Positions 45,588 to 54,509 of a stretch of DNA of 61,511 nucleotides are shown here, piece after piece; position 1 is the stretch's first letter; each line of letters starts with the position of its first letter. The position numbers and the translations under genes were made by a program. The DNA comes from Azonexus sp. (GTDB lineage: Bacteria; Pseudomonadota; Gammaproteobacteria; Burkholderiales; Rhodocyclaceae), in the NCBI GenBank assembly GCA_031274715.1, contig JAISPT010000034.1:1-61511 (forward strand), read 5' to 3'. Below the pieces are notes generated by a model. That model did not search any database. It was given only the letters and a program-made list of their open reading frames with translations, and was not told where the DNA came from.

Positions 45588-46193
45588 GTGCGCTACGCCT
45601 ACAACGAAAACCTCGCCGAGAACTGCTATTACGACCGGTATTTCCAGGTCGATGCGGCGAAGATTTTGCCCGGCGAATATTTTGTGTCCCCCCGCGGCAT
45701 GCTGCTCGTCACCGTACTCGGTTCCTGCGTCGCCGCTTGCATCCGCGACAGCGAGACCGGCGTCGGTGGGATGAACCACTTCATGCTGCCCGACGACGGC
45801 GGCCGCGAGCATTTCGGTTCTTCCGCCCGCTACGGCACCTACGCGATGGAAGTGCTGATCAACCACCTGCTGAAATCGGGCGCCCGGCGTAACCGGCTTG
45901 AAGCCAAGGTGTTCGGCGGCGGCGCCGTGCTCACCGGCCTGGTCAGCAGCAATATCGGGATGCGCAACGCTGAGTTCGTGCTCGACTACCTGAAAACCGA
46001 GAAGATTCCCGTGGTGGCCAAGGACCTGCTGGATTCATACCCGCGCAAAGTCTATTACTTTTCCGATTCCGGCCGGGCCTTGGTCAAGAAGCTGCACCGC
46101 GTGCACAACGACACCTTGTTCAGCCGCGAACGGGCCTACAAGGATCGGCTGGCCGGTGCCAAGGTCGAAGGCGATGTCGAGTTGTTCATATGA
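45588..46193 (+). CDS. cheD: Chemoreceptor glutamine deamidase CheD
   Basis: A 201-residue enzyme that converts receptor glutamines to glutamates. The catalytic Cys47 (GSCVAACIRD) and His64 (GMNHFMLPD) are present, together with FGGGAVL and the SYPRKVYYF end. The GTG start has AGAAGG six bases upstream and follows cheR by 11 bases. Confidence 0.94.
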   Translation: MRYAYNENLAENCYYDRYFQVDAAKILPGEYFVSPRGMLLVTVLGSCVAACIRDSETGVGGMNHFMLPDDGGREHFGSSARYGTYAMEVLINHLLKSGARRNRLEAKVFGGGAVLTGLVSSNIGMRNAEFVLDYLKTEKIPVVAKDLLDSYPRKVYYFSDSGRALVKKLHRVHNDTLFSRERAYKDRLAGAKVEGDVELFI

Positions 46194-46233
46194 TCGGTCA
46201 CGACCGATTTTCCACCCATGCTGATGGAGAGCT

Positions 46234-47292
46234 ATGCCGAATAAGATTCGCGTCCTGATCGTCGATGACTCTGCGCTGATGCGGAGAGTGCTCAGCGAAA
46301 TGATCAACGCCACCCCCGATCTCGAAGTCGCCGGCTGCGCGCCAGACGCTACGGCGGCGCGGGAAATGATCAAGCTTCTCAATCCCGACGTCGTGACGCT
46401 GGACTTCCATATGCCGGGGATGGACGGTATCGAGTTTCTCGATCGCCTGATGCGCTTGCGGCCGATACCGGTGGTGATGGTCTCGTCCTTTACCGAGGCC
46501 GGTTCGGAAACCACCCTGAAGGCGCTGGAGCTGGGCGCTGTCGACTTCATCGGCAAACCGCGCGCCGACGGACGGCGCCTCGACGATTACGCCGAAGAAC
46601 TGGCCGACAAGATTCGTGCTGCCAAGGGCGCGCGTCTGCGCCGCCAGGGGGTGGCCGTGTTCGCCCCGCCGGCGGCGCAGATGCCGGCGCCGCCGGCCGG
46701 AAGTGGCGGTGGGCGAGGTGGCGGCAACGGGCGGATCGTTTTCGTCGGCGCTTCGACCGGCGGAACTGAGGCGCTCAAGGAACTGCTCCTCGGCTTTCCC
46801 GCCGATTGCCCGCCAACCCTGATCGTCCAGCACATGCCGGAAGCTTTCACCGCTTCCTTCGCCCGTCGCCTCGACGGCCTGTGCGCGCCGCGCATCCTTG
46901 AAGCACAGGGCAACGAGAAGGTCGAGCCGGGGACCGTTTACATCGCGCCGGGCCACTCCCACCTGCAAATCCGCCGCGGCCCCGCCGGCTATCTCACCGA
47001 ACTGCTGAGCACGCCGCCGGTCAATCGCCATCGCCCGTCGGTCGATGTCCTGTTCGATTCGGCGGCGGCCCTGGCCGGGCGCCTGGCCGTTGGCGTCATC
47101 CTCACCGGCATGGGCAAGGACGGTGCCCAGGGCCTGTTGCGCATGCGCCGGGCCGGTGCCCAGACCTTTGGTCAGGACGAAGCCAGTTGCGTCGTCTACG
47201 GCATGCCGCGCGAGGCTTTCCTGGTCGGCGCCGTCGAAGAGCAGTGGCCGCTCGGCGATATCGCCCGGCGCGTGCTGGCCGTGACCCGCTGA
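46234..47292 (+). CDS. cheB: Chemotaxis methylesterase/deamidase CheB
   Basis: A 352-residue response regulator. The receiver (1-125) has Asp57 (TLDFHMPGMDG); the usual glutamate before the methionine (DVEMP) is replaced by histidine. The methylesterase domain has Ser174 (GASTGG), His200 (VQHMPEAF) and Asp296 (GMGKDG). The linker is glycine/proline rich. It demethylates the receptor opposite CheR. CheR-CheD-CheB are contiguous. Confidence 0.95.
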   Translation: MPNKIRVLIVDDSALMRRVLSEMINATPDLEVAGCAPDATAAREMIKLLNPDVVTLDFHMPGMDGIEFLDRLMRLRPIPVVMVSSFTEAGSETTLKALELGAVDFIGKPRADGRRLDDYAEELADKIRAAKGARLRRQGVAVFAPPAAQMPAPPAGSGGGRGGGNGRIVFVGASTGGTEALKELLLGFPADCPPTLIVQHMPEAFTASFARRLDGLCAPRILEAQGNEKVEPGTVYIAPGHSHLQIRRGPAGYLTELLSTPPVNRHRPSVDVLFDSAAALAGRLAVGVILTGMGKDGAQGLLRMRRAGAQTFGQDEASCVVYGMPREAFLVGAVEEQWPLGDIARRVLAVTR

Positions 47293-47408
47293 CCGATGCT
47301 TTCGCCATCGATTGGGGACTATGAGCCAAGTACCGGGACGGGCTTGTTGCCTATGGCCAAAGGTTTAAACTATGTGCAATGACAACCATCTGAACAACGG
47401 GACTCCCA

Positions 47409-47714
47409 ATGCAAGCAAGCATTAGCAAGGATGCCGGCAAGGCCGTGGTCAAGCTGGCCGGCCGTTTCGATTTCAATACCCACCGTGAATTCCGTAGCGC
47501 CTACGAGCCACTGGTTGCGGATGCCGACGTGCAGGCGGTGGTGGTCGATTTTTCGGGCGTCGACTATCTCGACAGTTCGGCGCTCGGTATGCTGTTGATG
47601 CTGCGCGACAAGCTCGGTGGGGTCGGCAAGGAAGTTGTGCTGACCGGGGTGCGGGGTAATGTCAAGCAGGTACTCGATATAGCAAATTTTGGTAAATTGT
47701 TCCCGATTTCCTGA
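47409..47714 (+). CDS. STAS-domain (anti-anti-sigma-like) protein
   Basis: A 101-residue single STAS domain. The phospho-acceptor serine context DSSALGML is at 55-62 (Ser56 or Ser57), following VVDFSGVDYL. Relatives act as partners of switch kinases or as chemotaxis and biofilm regulators, but no kinase partner of the HPK/RsbW type lies next to it. Weak promoter-like TTGTTG-N16-TAAACT lies upstream (about 47345-47372). It stands between cheB and cheV1. Confidence 0.88.
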   Translation: MQASISKDAGKAVVKLAGRFDFNTHREFRSAYEPLVADADVQAVVVDFSGVDYLDSSALGMLLMLRDKLGGVGKEVVLTGVRGNVKQVLDIANFGKLFPIS

Positions 47715-47815
47715 ACCTTCTACTGCCCCCGGAGAATCCCGGAATGTCCGGTTTCCCGGTAGTTCTTGGCTATCGCGTTTGTCGGGGGTTGAAAAACGTG
47801 TATTCTTGGCCCTTC

Positions 47816-47845
47816 TCGGCCGATAGTGAGAGTAATCGGCCGATT
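47816..47845 (+). promoter_or_regulatory. Duplicated palindrome TCGGCCGA upstream of cheV1
   Basis: TCGGCCGA occurs at 47816-47823 and 47836-47843, exactly 20 bp apart (two helical turns); the second is within the 12-bp palindrome AATCGGCCGATT. It ends 24 bases before the cheV1 start. GCCGATAG at 47819 resembles a FliA -10 box but has no -35 partner. Confidence 0.45.
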
Positions 47846-47868
47846 GCCAGCAGTGCGAGGGAATGACG

Positions 47869-48837
47869 ATGTCAGAGTTGCTGAAGAATATCGATGCGCG
47901 GACCAAGCTTGCCGGAACCAACAAGCTTGAGATTTTGTTGTTCTTTCTCGGCGTGGATCAGCGGACCGGGCGTCGCGAGACTTATGGCATCAACGTATTC
48001 AAGGTCCGCGAGGTGATGCGCACGCCGATGATTACGGCGGCGCCGGAAATGCCGGAGTCGGTCGAGGGCATGGTCAGCCTGCGCGGCGCGCTGGTGCCGG
48101 TCATCGATTTGGCCAAATATTCTGGCGTCAATACCGGGACGCCGCGCGAAATCATGATCGTCACCGAGTACAACGGCCATACCCAAGGCTTTCTGGTCGA
48201 AGGAGTCGATACCATTCTCCGCCTCGATTGGAGCAAGATGCGGGTGCCGCCGGAAATGTTGACGGCCCAGACCGGCGGTCTGGTCACGGCGGTGACCGAG
48301 CTTGAGGATGGGCGTCTGGTGATGATGATGGATGTCGAGAAAGTGCTCTCGGAAACCACCTCGATCGACAACGAGGCAATGTTCCGCGGCGTCGTGCCGC
48401 TGGAACGGCCGGATGCCACGGTTTATTACTGCGACGATTCCAGCGTGGCGCGCAAGCAGATCGAAAAGACGCTGGCGGTGATGGGCATCAAGGGCGTCAG
48501 CGCGGTCAACGGCATGCACATGTGGGAAGAAATGGAAAAAACGGCGGCCTACGCCAAGTCGGTCAACCAGCCGGTGTCCAATTTCATCAACCTGGTTCTG
48601 ACCGATATCGAAATGCCGGAAATGGATGGCTATATGCTGACCAAGCGAATCAAGTCGGATCCGCGCTTCAGCAACATTCCGATCATCATGCATTCTTCCC
48701 TGTCCGGGATGTCCAACCAGAAGCTCGGGCAGTCGGTCGGCGTTGACGAATATGTTCCCAAGTTCGAGCCGCAGCGCCTGTCCGAAACCCTGGCGCGCCG
48801 CCTCGGCGTGACCGGCGAAGCGGCTCCGGCGGCCTGA
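47869..48837 (+). CDS. cheV: Chemotaxis scaffold/receiver protein CheV (first copy)
   Basis: A 322-residue CheW-receiver fusion. The CheW-like domain spans about 15-165 (YGINVFKVREVMRTP, GMVSLRGALVPVIDLAKY) and the receiver 185-310 (YYCDDSSVARKQI, LTDIEMPEMDGYML). CheV couples receptors to CheA and can be phosphorylated. ATG 47869 is six bases from GAGGGA; ATG 47863 is closer to the site and less likely. Confidence 0.94.
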   Translation: MSELLKNIDARTKLAGTNKLEILLFFLGVDQRTGRRETYGINVFKVREVMRTPMITAAPEMPESVEGMVSLRGALVPVIDLAKYSGVNTGTPREIMIVTEYNGHTQGFLVEGVDTILRLDWSKMRVPPEMLTAQTGGLVTAVTELEDGRLVMMMDVEKVLSETTSIDNEAMFRGVVPLERPDATVYYCDDSSVARKQIEKTLAVMGIKGVSAVNGMHMWEEMEKTAAYAKSVNQPVSNFINLVLTDIEMPEMDGYMLTKRIKSDPRFSNIPIIMHSSLSGMSNQKLGQSVGVDEYVPKFEPQRLSETLARRLGVTGEAAPAA

Positions 48838-48856
48838 GTTCTCAAGGGAGTTGTCC

Positions 48857-49798
48857 ATGGATCTCGTCGAAAGCAAGAATCTACTCGATAGCGTCGATGC
48901 GCGTACCCGCCTCGCAGGCTCCAACAAGATGGAGATTCTGCTGTTCTCGCTGGGCACCCGCGAAATTTTCGGCATCAATGTCTTCAAGGTGCGCGAGGTC
49001 GGGCGCACGCCGCATATCACCAAGACGCCGAATATGCCGCGTGGCGTCGAGGGCCTGATCTCGCTACGCGGCAATGTCATTCCGGTGCTGTCGCTGGCCT
49101 CTTTCATGCAGCTCGATGGGGTGCCGGTCGGCCTAGGCAAGACCATGATGGTTGCCGAGTACTCGAAGCGCACCTTGGGTTTTCTGGTCCATGAAGTCGA
49201 TCGCATCATTCGCGTCGACTGGGAGCGGGTCAAGGCGCCGGAAAGTGTGCTGTCCAGTAACCAGGGCCTGATTACCGCGGTCATTGACATGGAGGACGGT
49301 GGGCTGGTTTCCATTCTCGATGTCGAGCAGATTCTCGCCAACGCCTTCGGCGAAGTGATGATCGTCGATATCCCGCCGGCCCGTGTGGCCCCCGATACCA
49401 GCGTATTCTTCGTCGATGATTCGATCGTGGCTCGGCGCAAGATCGCCGAGGTGCTGGACAAGCTCGGCGTGCGCCACAAGCATGCGACCAACGGCCTGGA
49501 AGCCTGGACCCGGCTGCAGGGCATTGCCACCCATGTGCAGCAAAGTAGCCGCAACATCCGCGACGAGATCCGCCTGATCCTGGTCGATGCCGAAATGCCG
49601 GAAATGGACGGCTACGTGCTGACTAAGAACATCAAGTCCGACCCTCGTTTCGATGGCGTGCCGGTCGTCATGCATTCGTCGCTGTCCTCGGAGGCCAACC
49701 GGGCGATGGGCAAGTCGGTGGGCGTCGATGCCTATGTTGCCAAGTTCGATGCCGAGGCGCTGGCCGATACCTTGCGCCCGCTCATTGAAAGACAATAG
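48857..49798 (+). CDS. cheV: Chemotaxis scaffold/receiver protein CheV (second copy)
   Basis: A 313-residue paralogue immediately after cheV1. The CheW-like part has FGINVFKVREVGRTP and GLISLRGNVIPVLSL; the receiver has FVDDSIVARRKI and LVDAEMPEMDGYVLT. The shared SVGVDEYVPKF/SVGVDAYVAKF ends indicate a tandem duplication of a whole gene. The start is ATG 48857, six bases from AGGGAG; an upstream TTG is rejected. 19 bases after cheV1. Confidence 0.93.
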   Translation: MDLVESKNLLDSVDARTRLAGSNKMEILLFSLGTREIFGINVFKVREVGRTPHITKTPNMPRGVEGLISLRGNVIPVLSLASFMQLDGVPVGLGKTMMVAEYSKRTLGFLVHEVDRIIRVDWERVKAPESVLSSNQGLITAVIDMEDGGLVSILDVEQILANAFGEVMIVDIPPARVAPDTSVFFVDDSIVARRKIAEVLDKLGVRHKHATNGLEAWTRLQGIATHVQQSSRNIRDEIRLILVDAEMPEMDGYVLTKNIKSDPRFDGVPVVMHSSLSSEANRAMGKSVGVDAYVAKFDAEALADTLRPLIERQ

Positions 49799-49818
49799 GA
49801 AAAACTTCGGAGCACTCC

Positions 49819-50214
49819 ATGGCTGCAGATCCAAAGATGAGATTCCTGGTGGTGGACGACTTCTCGACGATGCGTCGGATCGTTCGCAATTTGCTGAAGG
49901 AACTCGGTTTTACCAACGTGGATGAGGCCGAAGACGGGGCCATCGCGCTGCAGAAACTGCAAGGTGGCGGCTTCGAATTCGTCGTGACGGACTGGAACAT
50001 GCCCAACATGGATGGCCTGACGCTGCTGCAGACCATCCGTGCGACGCCGACGCTCAAGCACCTGCCGGTGCTGATGATCACCGCCGAAGCCAAGAAGGAG
50101 AACATCATCGCCGCTGCCCAAGCGGGCGCCAGCGGCTACATCGTCAAGCCGTTCACAGCCGGAACCTTGTCCGAAAAGCTGAACAAAATTTTCGAGAAAA
50201 TGGGACAGGCCTAA
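49819..50214 (+). CDS. cheY: Chemotaxis response regulator CheY (second copy, enteric-type)
   Basis: A 131-residue receiver very similar in motif order to E. coli CheY: RFLVVDDFSTMRRIVRNLLKELG, phospho-Asp58 (VTDWNMPNMDG), MITAEAKKENI and GYIVKPF. This is the motor-binding CheY. CheZ follows nine bases downstream. Confidence 0.96.
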   Translation: MAADPKMRFLVVDDFSTMRRIVRNLLKELGFTNVDEAEDGAIALQKLQGGGFEFVVTDWNMPNMDGLTLLQTIRATPTLKHLPVLMITAEAKKENIIAAAQAGASGYIVKPFTAGTLSEKLNKIFEKMGQA

Positions 50215-50223
50215 GGAGGCGTC

Positions 50224-51069
50224 ATGACGGCAAGCAATGATTCCAACGAACTCGAAGCCCTGTTCGACTCGATCGCCTCCACCCCACCGGCGCCCGCACC
50301 TGCGCCGCAACCCGCGCCGGCTGCCACAGCGGCAGCGGCCGGCGACAGCGATGACTTGCAGGCCCTGTTCGACAGCGTCGCGGCAGAAACTGCCGGGGCT
50401 GCTGCTGCGGAACCGGTGGAGACGCCTGCGGTTGGTGCTGCGGCAGGCGAAACCTGGCCGAAGCAGGAGGCAGTGTTCAATCGTATCGGTCAGATGGCGC
50501 GCGCTCTGCACGACACTCTGGGCCAGCTCGGCTACGACAAATTGCTCGAAAAAACGGTCTCGGCCCTGCCGGATGCCAAGGATCGTCTGGCCTACGTTGC
50601 CAATCTGACCGAACAGGCGGCTTGCCGCGTGCTCAATGCCACCGACGTCGCCAATCCGCTGGTGGAAGACATCGAAAATAGCTCGCGCGCGCTCGGCTCC
50701 CGCTGGGACCAGGTTTTCGCCAATCAACTGGGAACCGACGAGTTCAAGGCGCTGGCCAGCGAAACCCGGGCTTTCCTGAATCAGCAGTTGCCGGAAAAGA
50801 CCCGGGCGACCCATGCCCAACTGACGGAAATCATGATGGCGCAGGATTTCCAGGATCTGACCGGGCAAGTGATCAAGAAGATCGTCGCCCTGGCCCAGGA
50901 ACTGGAGTCGGGCTTGATGGGTGCGCTGCTCGAAACGGTCCCCGACACCAAGCGGACCGATGAAGTGAACAACCTGATGAATGGGCCGGTGGTCAATGCC
51001 GCAGGGCGAACCGACGTGGTGGTCAATCAAGCGCAGGTGGACGACCTGCTCGACAGCCTCGGTTTTTGA
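50224..51069 (+). CDS. cheZ: Protein phosphatase CheZ
   Basis: A 281-residue CheY-P phosphatase. The long helical core holds the catalytic DFQDLTGQVIKK segment (Asp211 and Gln215), and the CheY-binding C-terminal peptide is QVDDLLDSLGF (271-281). The N-terminus carries two related motifs, ELEALFDSIAS (9-19) and DDLQALFDSVAAE (43-55), separated by a proline/alanine linker. Longer than E. coli CheZ (214) because of that N-terminal part. Adjacent to the enteric-type cheY. Confidence 0.94.
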   Translation: MTASNDSNELEALFDSIASTPPAPAPAPQPAPAATAAAAGDSDDLQALFDSVAAETAGAAAAEPVETPAVGAAAGETWPKQEAVFNRIGQMARALHDTLGQLGYDKLLEKTVSALPDAKDRLAYVANLTEQAACRVLNATDVANPLVEDIENSSRALGSRWDQVFANQLGTDEFKALASETRAFLNQQLPEKTRATHAQLTEIMMAQDFQDLTGQVIKKIVALAQELESGLMGALLETVPDTKRTDEVNNLMNGPVVNAAGRTDVVVNQAQVDDLLDSLGF

Positions 51070-51081
51070 GGGAGAGCGACG

Positions 51082-53013
51082 ATGAGTGATTTCGCTGGGA
51101 TGGAGGATCTTCTGCAGGATTTTCTGCAAGAAGCCTACGATCTGCTTTCCGATGTGGATAACAAGCTGGTCGATCTGGAGCGGATGCCTGACGACCGTGG
51201 TCTGCTGAACGATATTTTCCGCGGTTTTCACACCGTCAAGGGTGGCGCCGGCTTCCTCAACGCCAGCGAACTGGTGACGCTGTGCCATTTGACCGAAAGT
51301 TTGTTCGACCGCTTGCGCAATGGCGAGTTGGAACTGACGCCCGAACTGATGGACATCATCATGGCCGCCACCAAAGGGGTGCGCGACATGTTCGGCGAAC
51401 TGGGCCAAATGGTGATGCCGCAACCGGCCGATCCGACGGTGATCGCCGCCTTGCAGGGGGCCTTGAGCGGCCAGATGCCAGGTGCTGCGACGCCGCCGGT
51501 CCTGCCGGCTGAACCGGTACCGGCCAAGGCGGCAGCATCGGCGGCGCCGGGTTCCGGCAGCGAGCCGGACTGGCAGGCGCTGCACGCGACCCTGACCGGT
51601 CAGCCGGTTGGGGCGGCGGTCACGCAAGGGGAATTGATCACCAAGGCCGAGGCGGCGCCGGCTCCAGCTCCGGCGCCTGCCGGCGCGGTTGCGCCGGTGG
51701 CGGGCGATCCGCCGGGAACGCCGTCGCCGTTCGGTCGACGTGCCACCGATCGGCCGGGTGGTCAGCCAACCTCGGCACGGCGAGCCGAAGAGCGGGGCGG
51801 GCGGGAAAGCACCATTCGTGTCGATACCTCGCGTCTTGACCAAGTGCTGAACCTGTCCGGCGAAATCGGCCTGACCAAGAACCGCCTGACCAGCCTGCGC
51901 GCCGACATTCTGTCCGGCAAGAACGATTCGGAAACCCTGCACGCGCTTGATCAGGCCGTCAGCCAACTCGACCTGTTGGTATCCGACCTGCAGAATTCGG
52001 TGATGAAGACGCGGATGCAGCCGATCGGCCGGCTGTTCCAGAAATATCCGCGCATCGCCCGCGACCTTGCCCGGCAGCTCGGCAAGGATGTCGAACTGGT
52101 GTTGGCCGGCGAGGAAACCGAAGTCGACAAGACGATGATCGAGGATCTGGCCGATCCGTTGATTCACTTGATCCGCAATGCCGTCGATCACGGCGTCGAG
52201 ATGCCGCTCGAGCGCCAAGCCGCCGGTAAACCGGCGAAAAGCTTGGTCCGCCTTGAGGCGCGTCAGGAAGGCGATCACATCGTTCTGATCATCGCCGACG
52301 ATGGTAAAGGCATCAGTGCCGAGCGCATCCGCGCCAAGGCGGTCGAGAAGGGGCTGATTTCCGAGGAAGAGGCGAATACCCTTGACGAGCGGCAGAGTCT
52401 GAACCTGATTCTCCTGCCGGGCTTCTCGACCAAGTCCGAGATTTCTGATGTGTCCGGCCGCGGCGTCGGCATGGATGTGGTGCAGACCAATATCCAGAAA
52501 CTCAACGGCTCGATCGAGATCCGTTCGGAACCGGGCAAGGGCTCGGTGATTATGATTTCCCTGCCGCTGACCCTGGCCATTTTGCCGGTATTGTTGGTGT
52601 TGCTCGGGGATCAGCCATTCGCGTTGCCGCTGTCGCTGGTGCGCGAAATCCTGCCGATCGAACGGGAGCGCGTCCAGGAAGTCGGTGGCAAGGAGACGCT
52701 GGTCGTCCGCGGTGAGGTGTTGCCGGTGATTTCGTTGGCCCGTCTGCTCGGCTGGCCGCTCACGCGTTATCCGGAGTACGGCGTGTTCATGCAGACCGCC
52801 GAGCGCAGCTTCATCCTGGCGGTTGACAGCTTCGCCGGCCGTGACGATGCGGTCATCAAGTCGCTTGAGGATTTCCGCCCGAAGGGCGTGGCCGGTGTCA
52901 CGACATTGTCCAACGGGCAGATTGTGCTGATCCTGGACATGAAGGAGCTGCTGGCCGATCTCGGCCAGCATCCAGACATGGCTGCCAGCTTGCGGGCGCT
53001 GGCTGCCGCCTGA
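51082..53013 (+). CDS. cheA: Chemotaxis histidine kinase CheA (second copy)
   Basis: A 643-residue CheA lineage distinct from the first. P1 HPt has His50 (RGFHTVKGGAGFLN); an alanine/proline linker (115-245) replaces a recognisable P2; P3 starts STIRVDTSRLDQVLNLSGEIG; P4 has HLIRNAVDHG, DDGKGI and SGRGVGMDVV; P5 CheW-like follows. Next to cheY2-cheZ it probably forms a separate signalling branch from the first CheA, whether for the flagellum or another output. Terminator at 53091. Confidence 0.94.
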   Translation: MSDFAGMEDLLQDFLQEAYDLLSDVDNKLVDLERMPDDRGLLNDIFRGFHTVKGGAGFLNASELVTLCHLTESLFDRLRNGELELTPELMDIIMAATKGVRDMFGELGQMVMPQPADPTVIAALQGALSGQMPGAATPPVLPAEPVPAKAAASAAPGSGSEPDWQALHATLTGQPVGAAVTQGELITKAEAAPAPAPAPAGAVAPVAGDPPGTPSPFGRRATDRPGGQPTSARRAEERGGRESTIRVDTSRLDQVLNLSGEIGLTKNRLTSLRADILSGKNDSETLHALDQAVSQLDLLVSDLQNSVMKTRMQPIGRLFQKYPRIARDLARQLGKDVELVLAGEETEVDKTMIEDLADPLIHLIRNAVDHGVEMPLERQAAGKPAKSLVRLEARQEGDHIVLIIADDGKGISAERIRAKAVEKGLISEEEANTLDERQSLNLILLPGFSTKSEISDVSGRGVGMDVVQTNIQKLNGSIEIRSEPGKGSVIMISLPLTLAILPVLLVLLGDQPFALPLSLVREILPIERERVQEVGGKETLVVRGEVLPVISLARLLGWPLTRYPEYGVFMQTAERSFILAVDSFAGRDDAVIKSLEDFRPKGVAGVTTLSNGQIVLILDMKELLADLGQHPDMAASLRALAAA

Positions 53014-53080
53014 CCACGGGTCGAGCGCAAGCCGGGCCGTAACCACAAGCCTGACTGGCGCTGAAGGCGCCCCGAACTCG

Positions 53081-53120
53081 TGGCGAGGAAGCCCCAAGCT
53101 TCAGCTTGGGGCGTTTTTTT
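53081..53120 (+). terminator. Hairpin repeat copy B, acting as cheA2 terminator
   Basis: The TGGCGAGGAA prefix (53081-53090) precedes a 10-bp stem GCCCCAAGCT/AGCTTGGGGC and seven T. The prefix and closing GGGGCG match the repeat at 11937-11969. Here the element has a full terminator form. Confidence 0.8.
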
Positions 53121-53343
53121 GTGTTTTCCGTCAACGAGTTGAAGATGCCCCTAGGGCAGGGCTATGTCCATCCCGTCCCCGAAGGGGTCAAAAAAACTTG
53201 AGGCGGCTGGCGTTTCCTTAAAGGGGGGCTTGCCCCCTCTTTCCTTTTTTGCAGGTTAACCATGTTGTCATGAGCTTGCGGCTGGCATCTCATAAACTAG
53301 CTAAAAAAACACGCGTACCTATTTAATTTTCTTGGTTTTTTCC

Positions 53344-53349
53344 TATAAT
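53344..53349 (+). promoter_or_regulatory. -10 box of flhB promoter
   Basis: A perfect TATAAT 27 bases before the flhB ATG. The -35 position holds only ATTTAA, so a second factor may be needed. Confidence 0.4.
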
Positions 53350-53375
53350 AGCCTCATCAATCCCCGAAGACGGCT

Positions 53376-54509
53376 ATGGCGGAAGAGAGCGATCTCGAGA
53401 AAACTGAGGAGCCTACAGCGAGGCGAATCGAGCAGGCACGCGAAAAAGGCCAGGTGCCCCATTCGCGCGAACTCGGTACGTTCCTGGTTCTGATCACCGC
53501 CGCTTCCACTATTTGGATGATCGGCGGTTGGTTTGTCCGGCGCGCGACGATGATCGCGCGCGAGGCCTTTACCATCGATAACGAGTTGGCTCGCAATCCC
53601 GGTTTACTGGTGCCGCATCTTGGCGCGGTGTTCGGCGATGCGCTGTTTCTGGTTGCGCCGTTCATAGGCGTCCTCGTGTTGGCCGCCCTGCTGCCGCCTT
53701 TCTTCCTCAATGCCTGGGTGTTTTCGCCGCAGGCCTTGGTGCCCGATCCCAAGCGCATCAATCCGCTGTCTGGCATCGGCCGGATGTTCTCGTGGAACAG
53801 CTTGATGGAACTCGCCAAGGCGGTGCTCAAGGCGAGTCTGGTCGGTGGTGTCGCCGTGCTGCTGATCTGGAATTCGCGCGAGGAAATTTTCGGCCTGCTG
53901 GCCGAGCCGGTGGATTTGGCGTTATCGCATGCCGGCCGCCTGATTTCCTTCTGTTTCCTGATTCTCGTGTCGACGTTGGCGCTGGTGGTGGTCGCTGATG
54001 TGCCGTTCCAAATCTGGCAATACTTCCACAAGTTGAAGATGACCAAGGATGAGGTGCGGCGCGAAATGAAGGAAATGATGGGCGACCCGCACGTCAAGGG
54101 GCGCATCCGTAGCCTGCAGATGGAGGCTGCCCGCCGCCGCATGATGTCAGCGGTGCCGGAGGCCAATGTCGTGGTCACCAACCCGACCCATTTTGCCGTG
54201 GCCCTGTCCTACAAGACCGGCATGAATGCGCCGAAGGTGGTGGCCAAGGGCGTCGGGACGATTGCCTTGAAAATTCGCGAAATTGCCGGCCAGCATGGCG
54301 TGCCGATACTCGAAGCGCCGCCCTTGGCGCGGGCCTTGAACAAGCACGCCGACTTGGATGCCGAAATTCCCTCCGCCCTGTACAACGCCGTGGCGGAGGT
54401 TCTTGCTTATGTCTATCAGTTGGCTGGCTGGCGGCAGACCGGCGGCACCTATCCGGTGCCGCCGCGCAATTTGCCGGTACCGCCCGAACTGGTGCCGGAG
54501 GCGGCGTAA
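53376..54509 (+). CDS. flhB: Flagellar export gate protein FlhB
   Basis: A 377-residue inner-membrane component of the flagellar type III export apparatus. The cytosolic N-terminus (KTEEPTARRIEQAREKGQVP) is diagnostic; four transmembrane helices and the autocleavage site NPTH (269-272) of the substrate-specificity switch follow. A proline-rich tail ends the protein. First of the flhB-flhA-flhF-flhG-fliA-motC-motD run, which has no gaps. Confidence 0.97.
   Translation: MAEESDLEKTEEPTARRIEQAREKGQVPHSRELGTFLVLITAASTIWMIGGWFVRRATMIAREAFTIDNELARNPGLLVPHLGAVFGDALFLVAPFIGVLVLAALLPPFFLNAWVFSPQALVPDPKRINPLSGIGRMFSWNSLMELAKAVLKASLVGGVAVLLIWNSREEIFGLLAEPVDLALSHAGRLISFCFLILVSTLALVVVADVPFQIWQYFHKLKMTKDEVRREMKEMMGDPHVKGRIRSLQMEAARRRMMSAVPEANVVVTNPTHFAVALSYKTGMNAPKVVAKGVGTIALKIREIAGQHGVPILEAPPLARALNKHADLDAEIPSALYNAVAEVLAYVYQLAGWRQTGGTYPVPPRNLPVPPELVPEAA

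Larger units (their letters stand above)
53014..53375. promoter_or_regulatory. Gene-free region between cheA2 and flhB
   Basis: 362 bp with no ORF. It contains the hairpin repeat/terminator, a second hairpin GGGGGC-TTG-CCCCCT followed by CTTTCCTTTTTT (about 53224-53250), several short palindromes and a probable flhB promoter. Confidence 0.6.

Noticed and set aside
47819..47826. GCCGATAG as a FliA promoter -10 of cheV1
   Set aside because: No TAAAG-like -35 lies at 11 bp; the duplicated palindrome explains the match better.
49732..53097. A 1121-codon open frame on the minus strand opposite cheY2-cheZ-cheA2
   Set aside because: It is antisense to three genes with full family motifs, its product is low-complexity in H, Q and R, and long antisense frames are common in GC-rich coding DNA.
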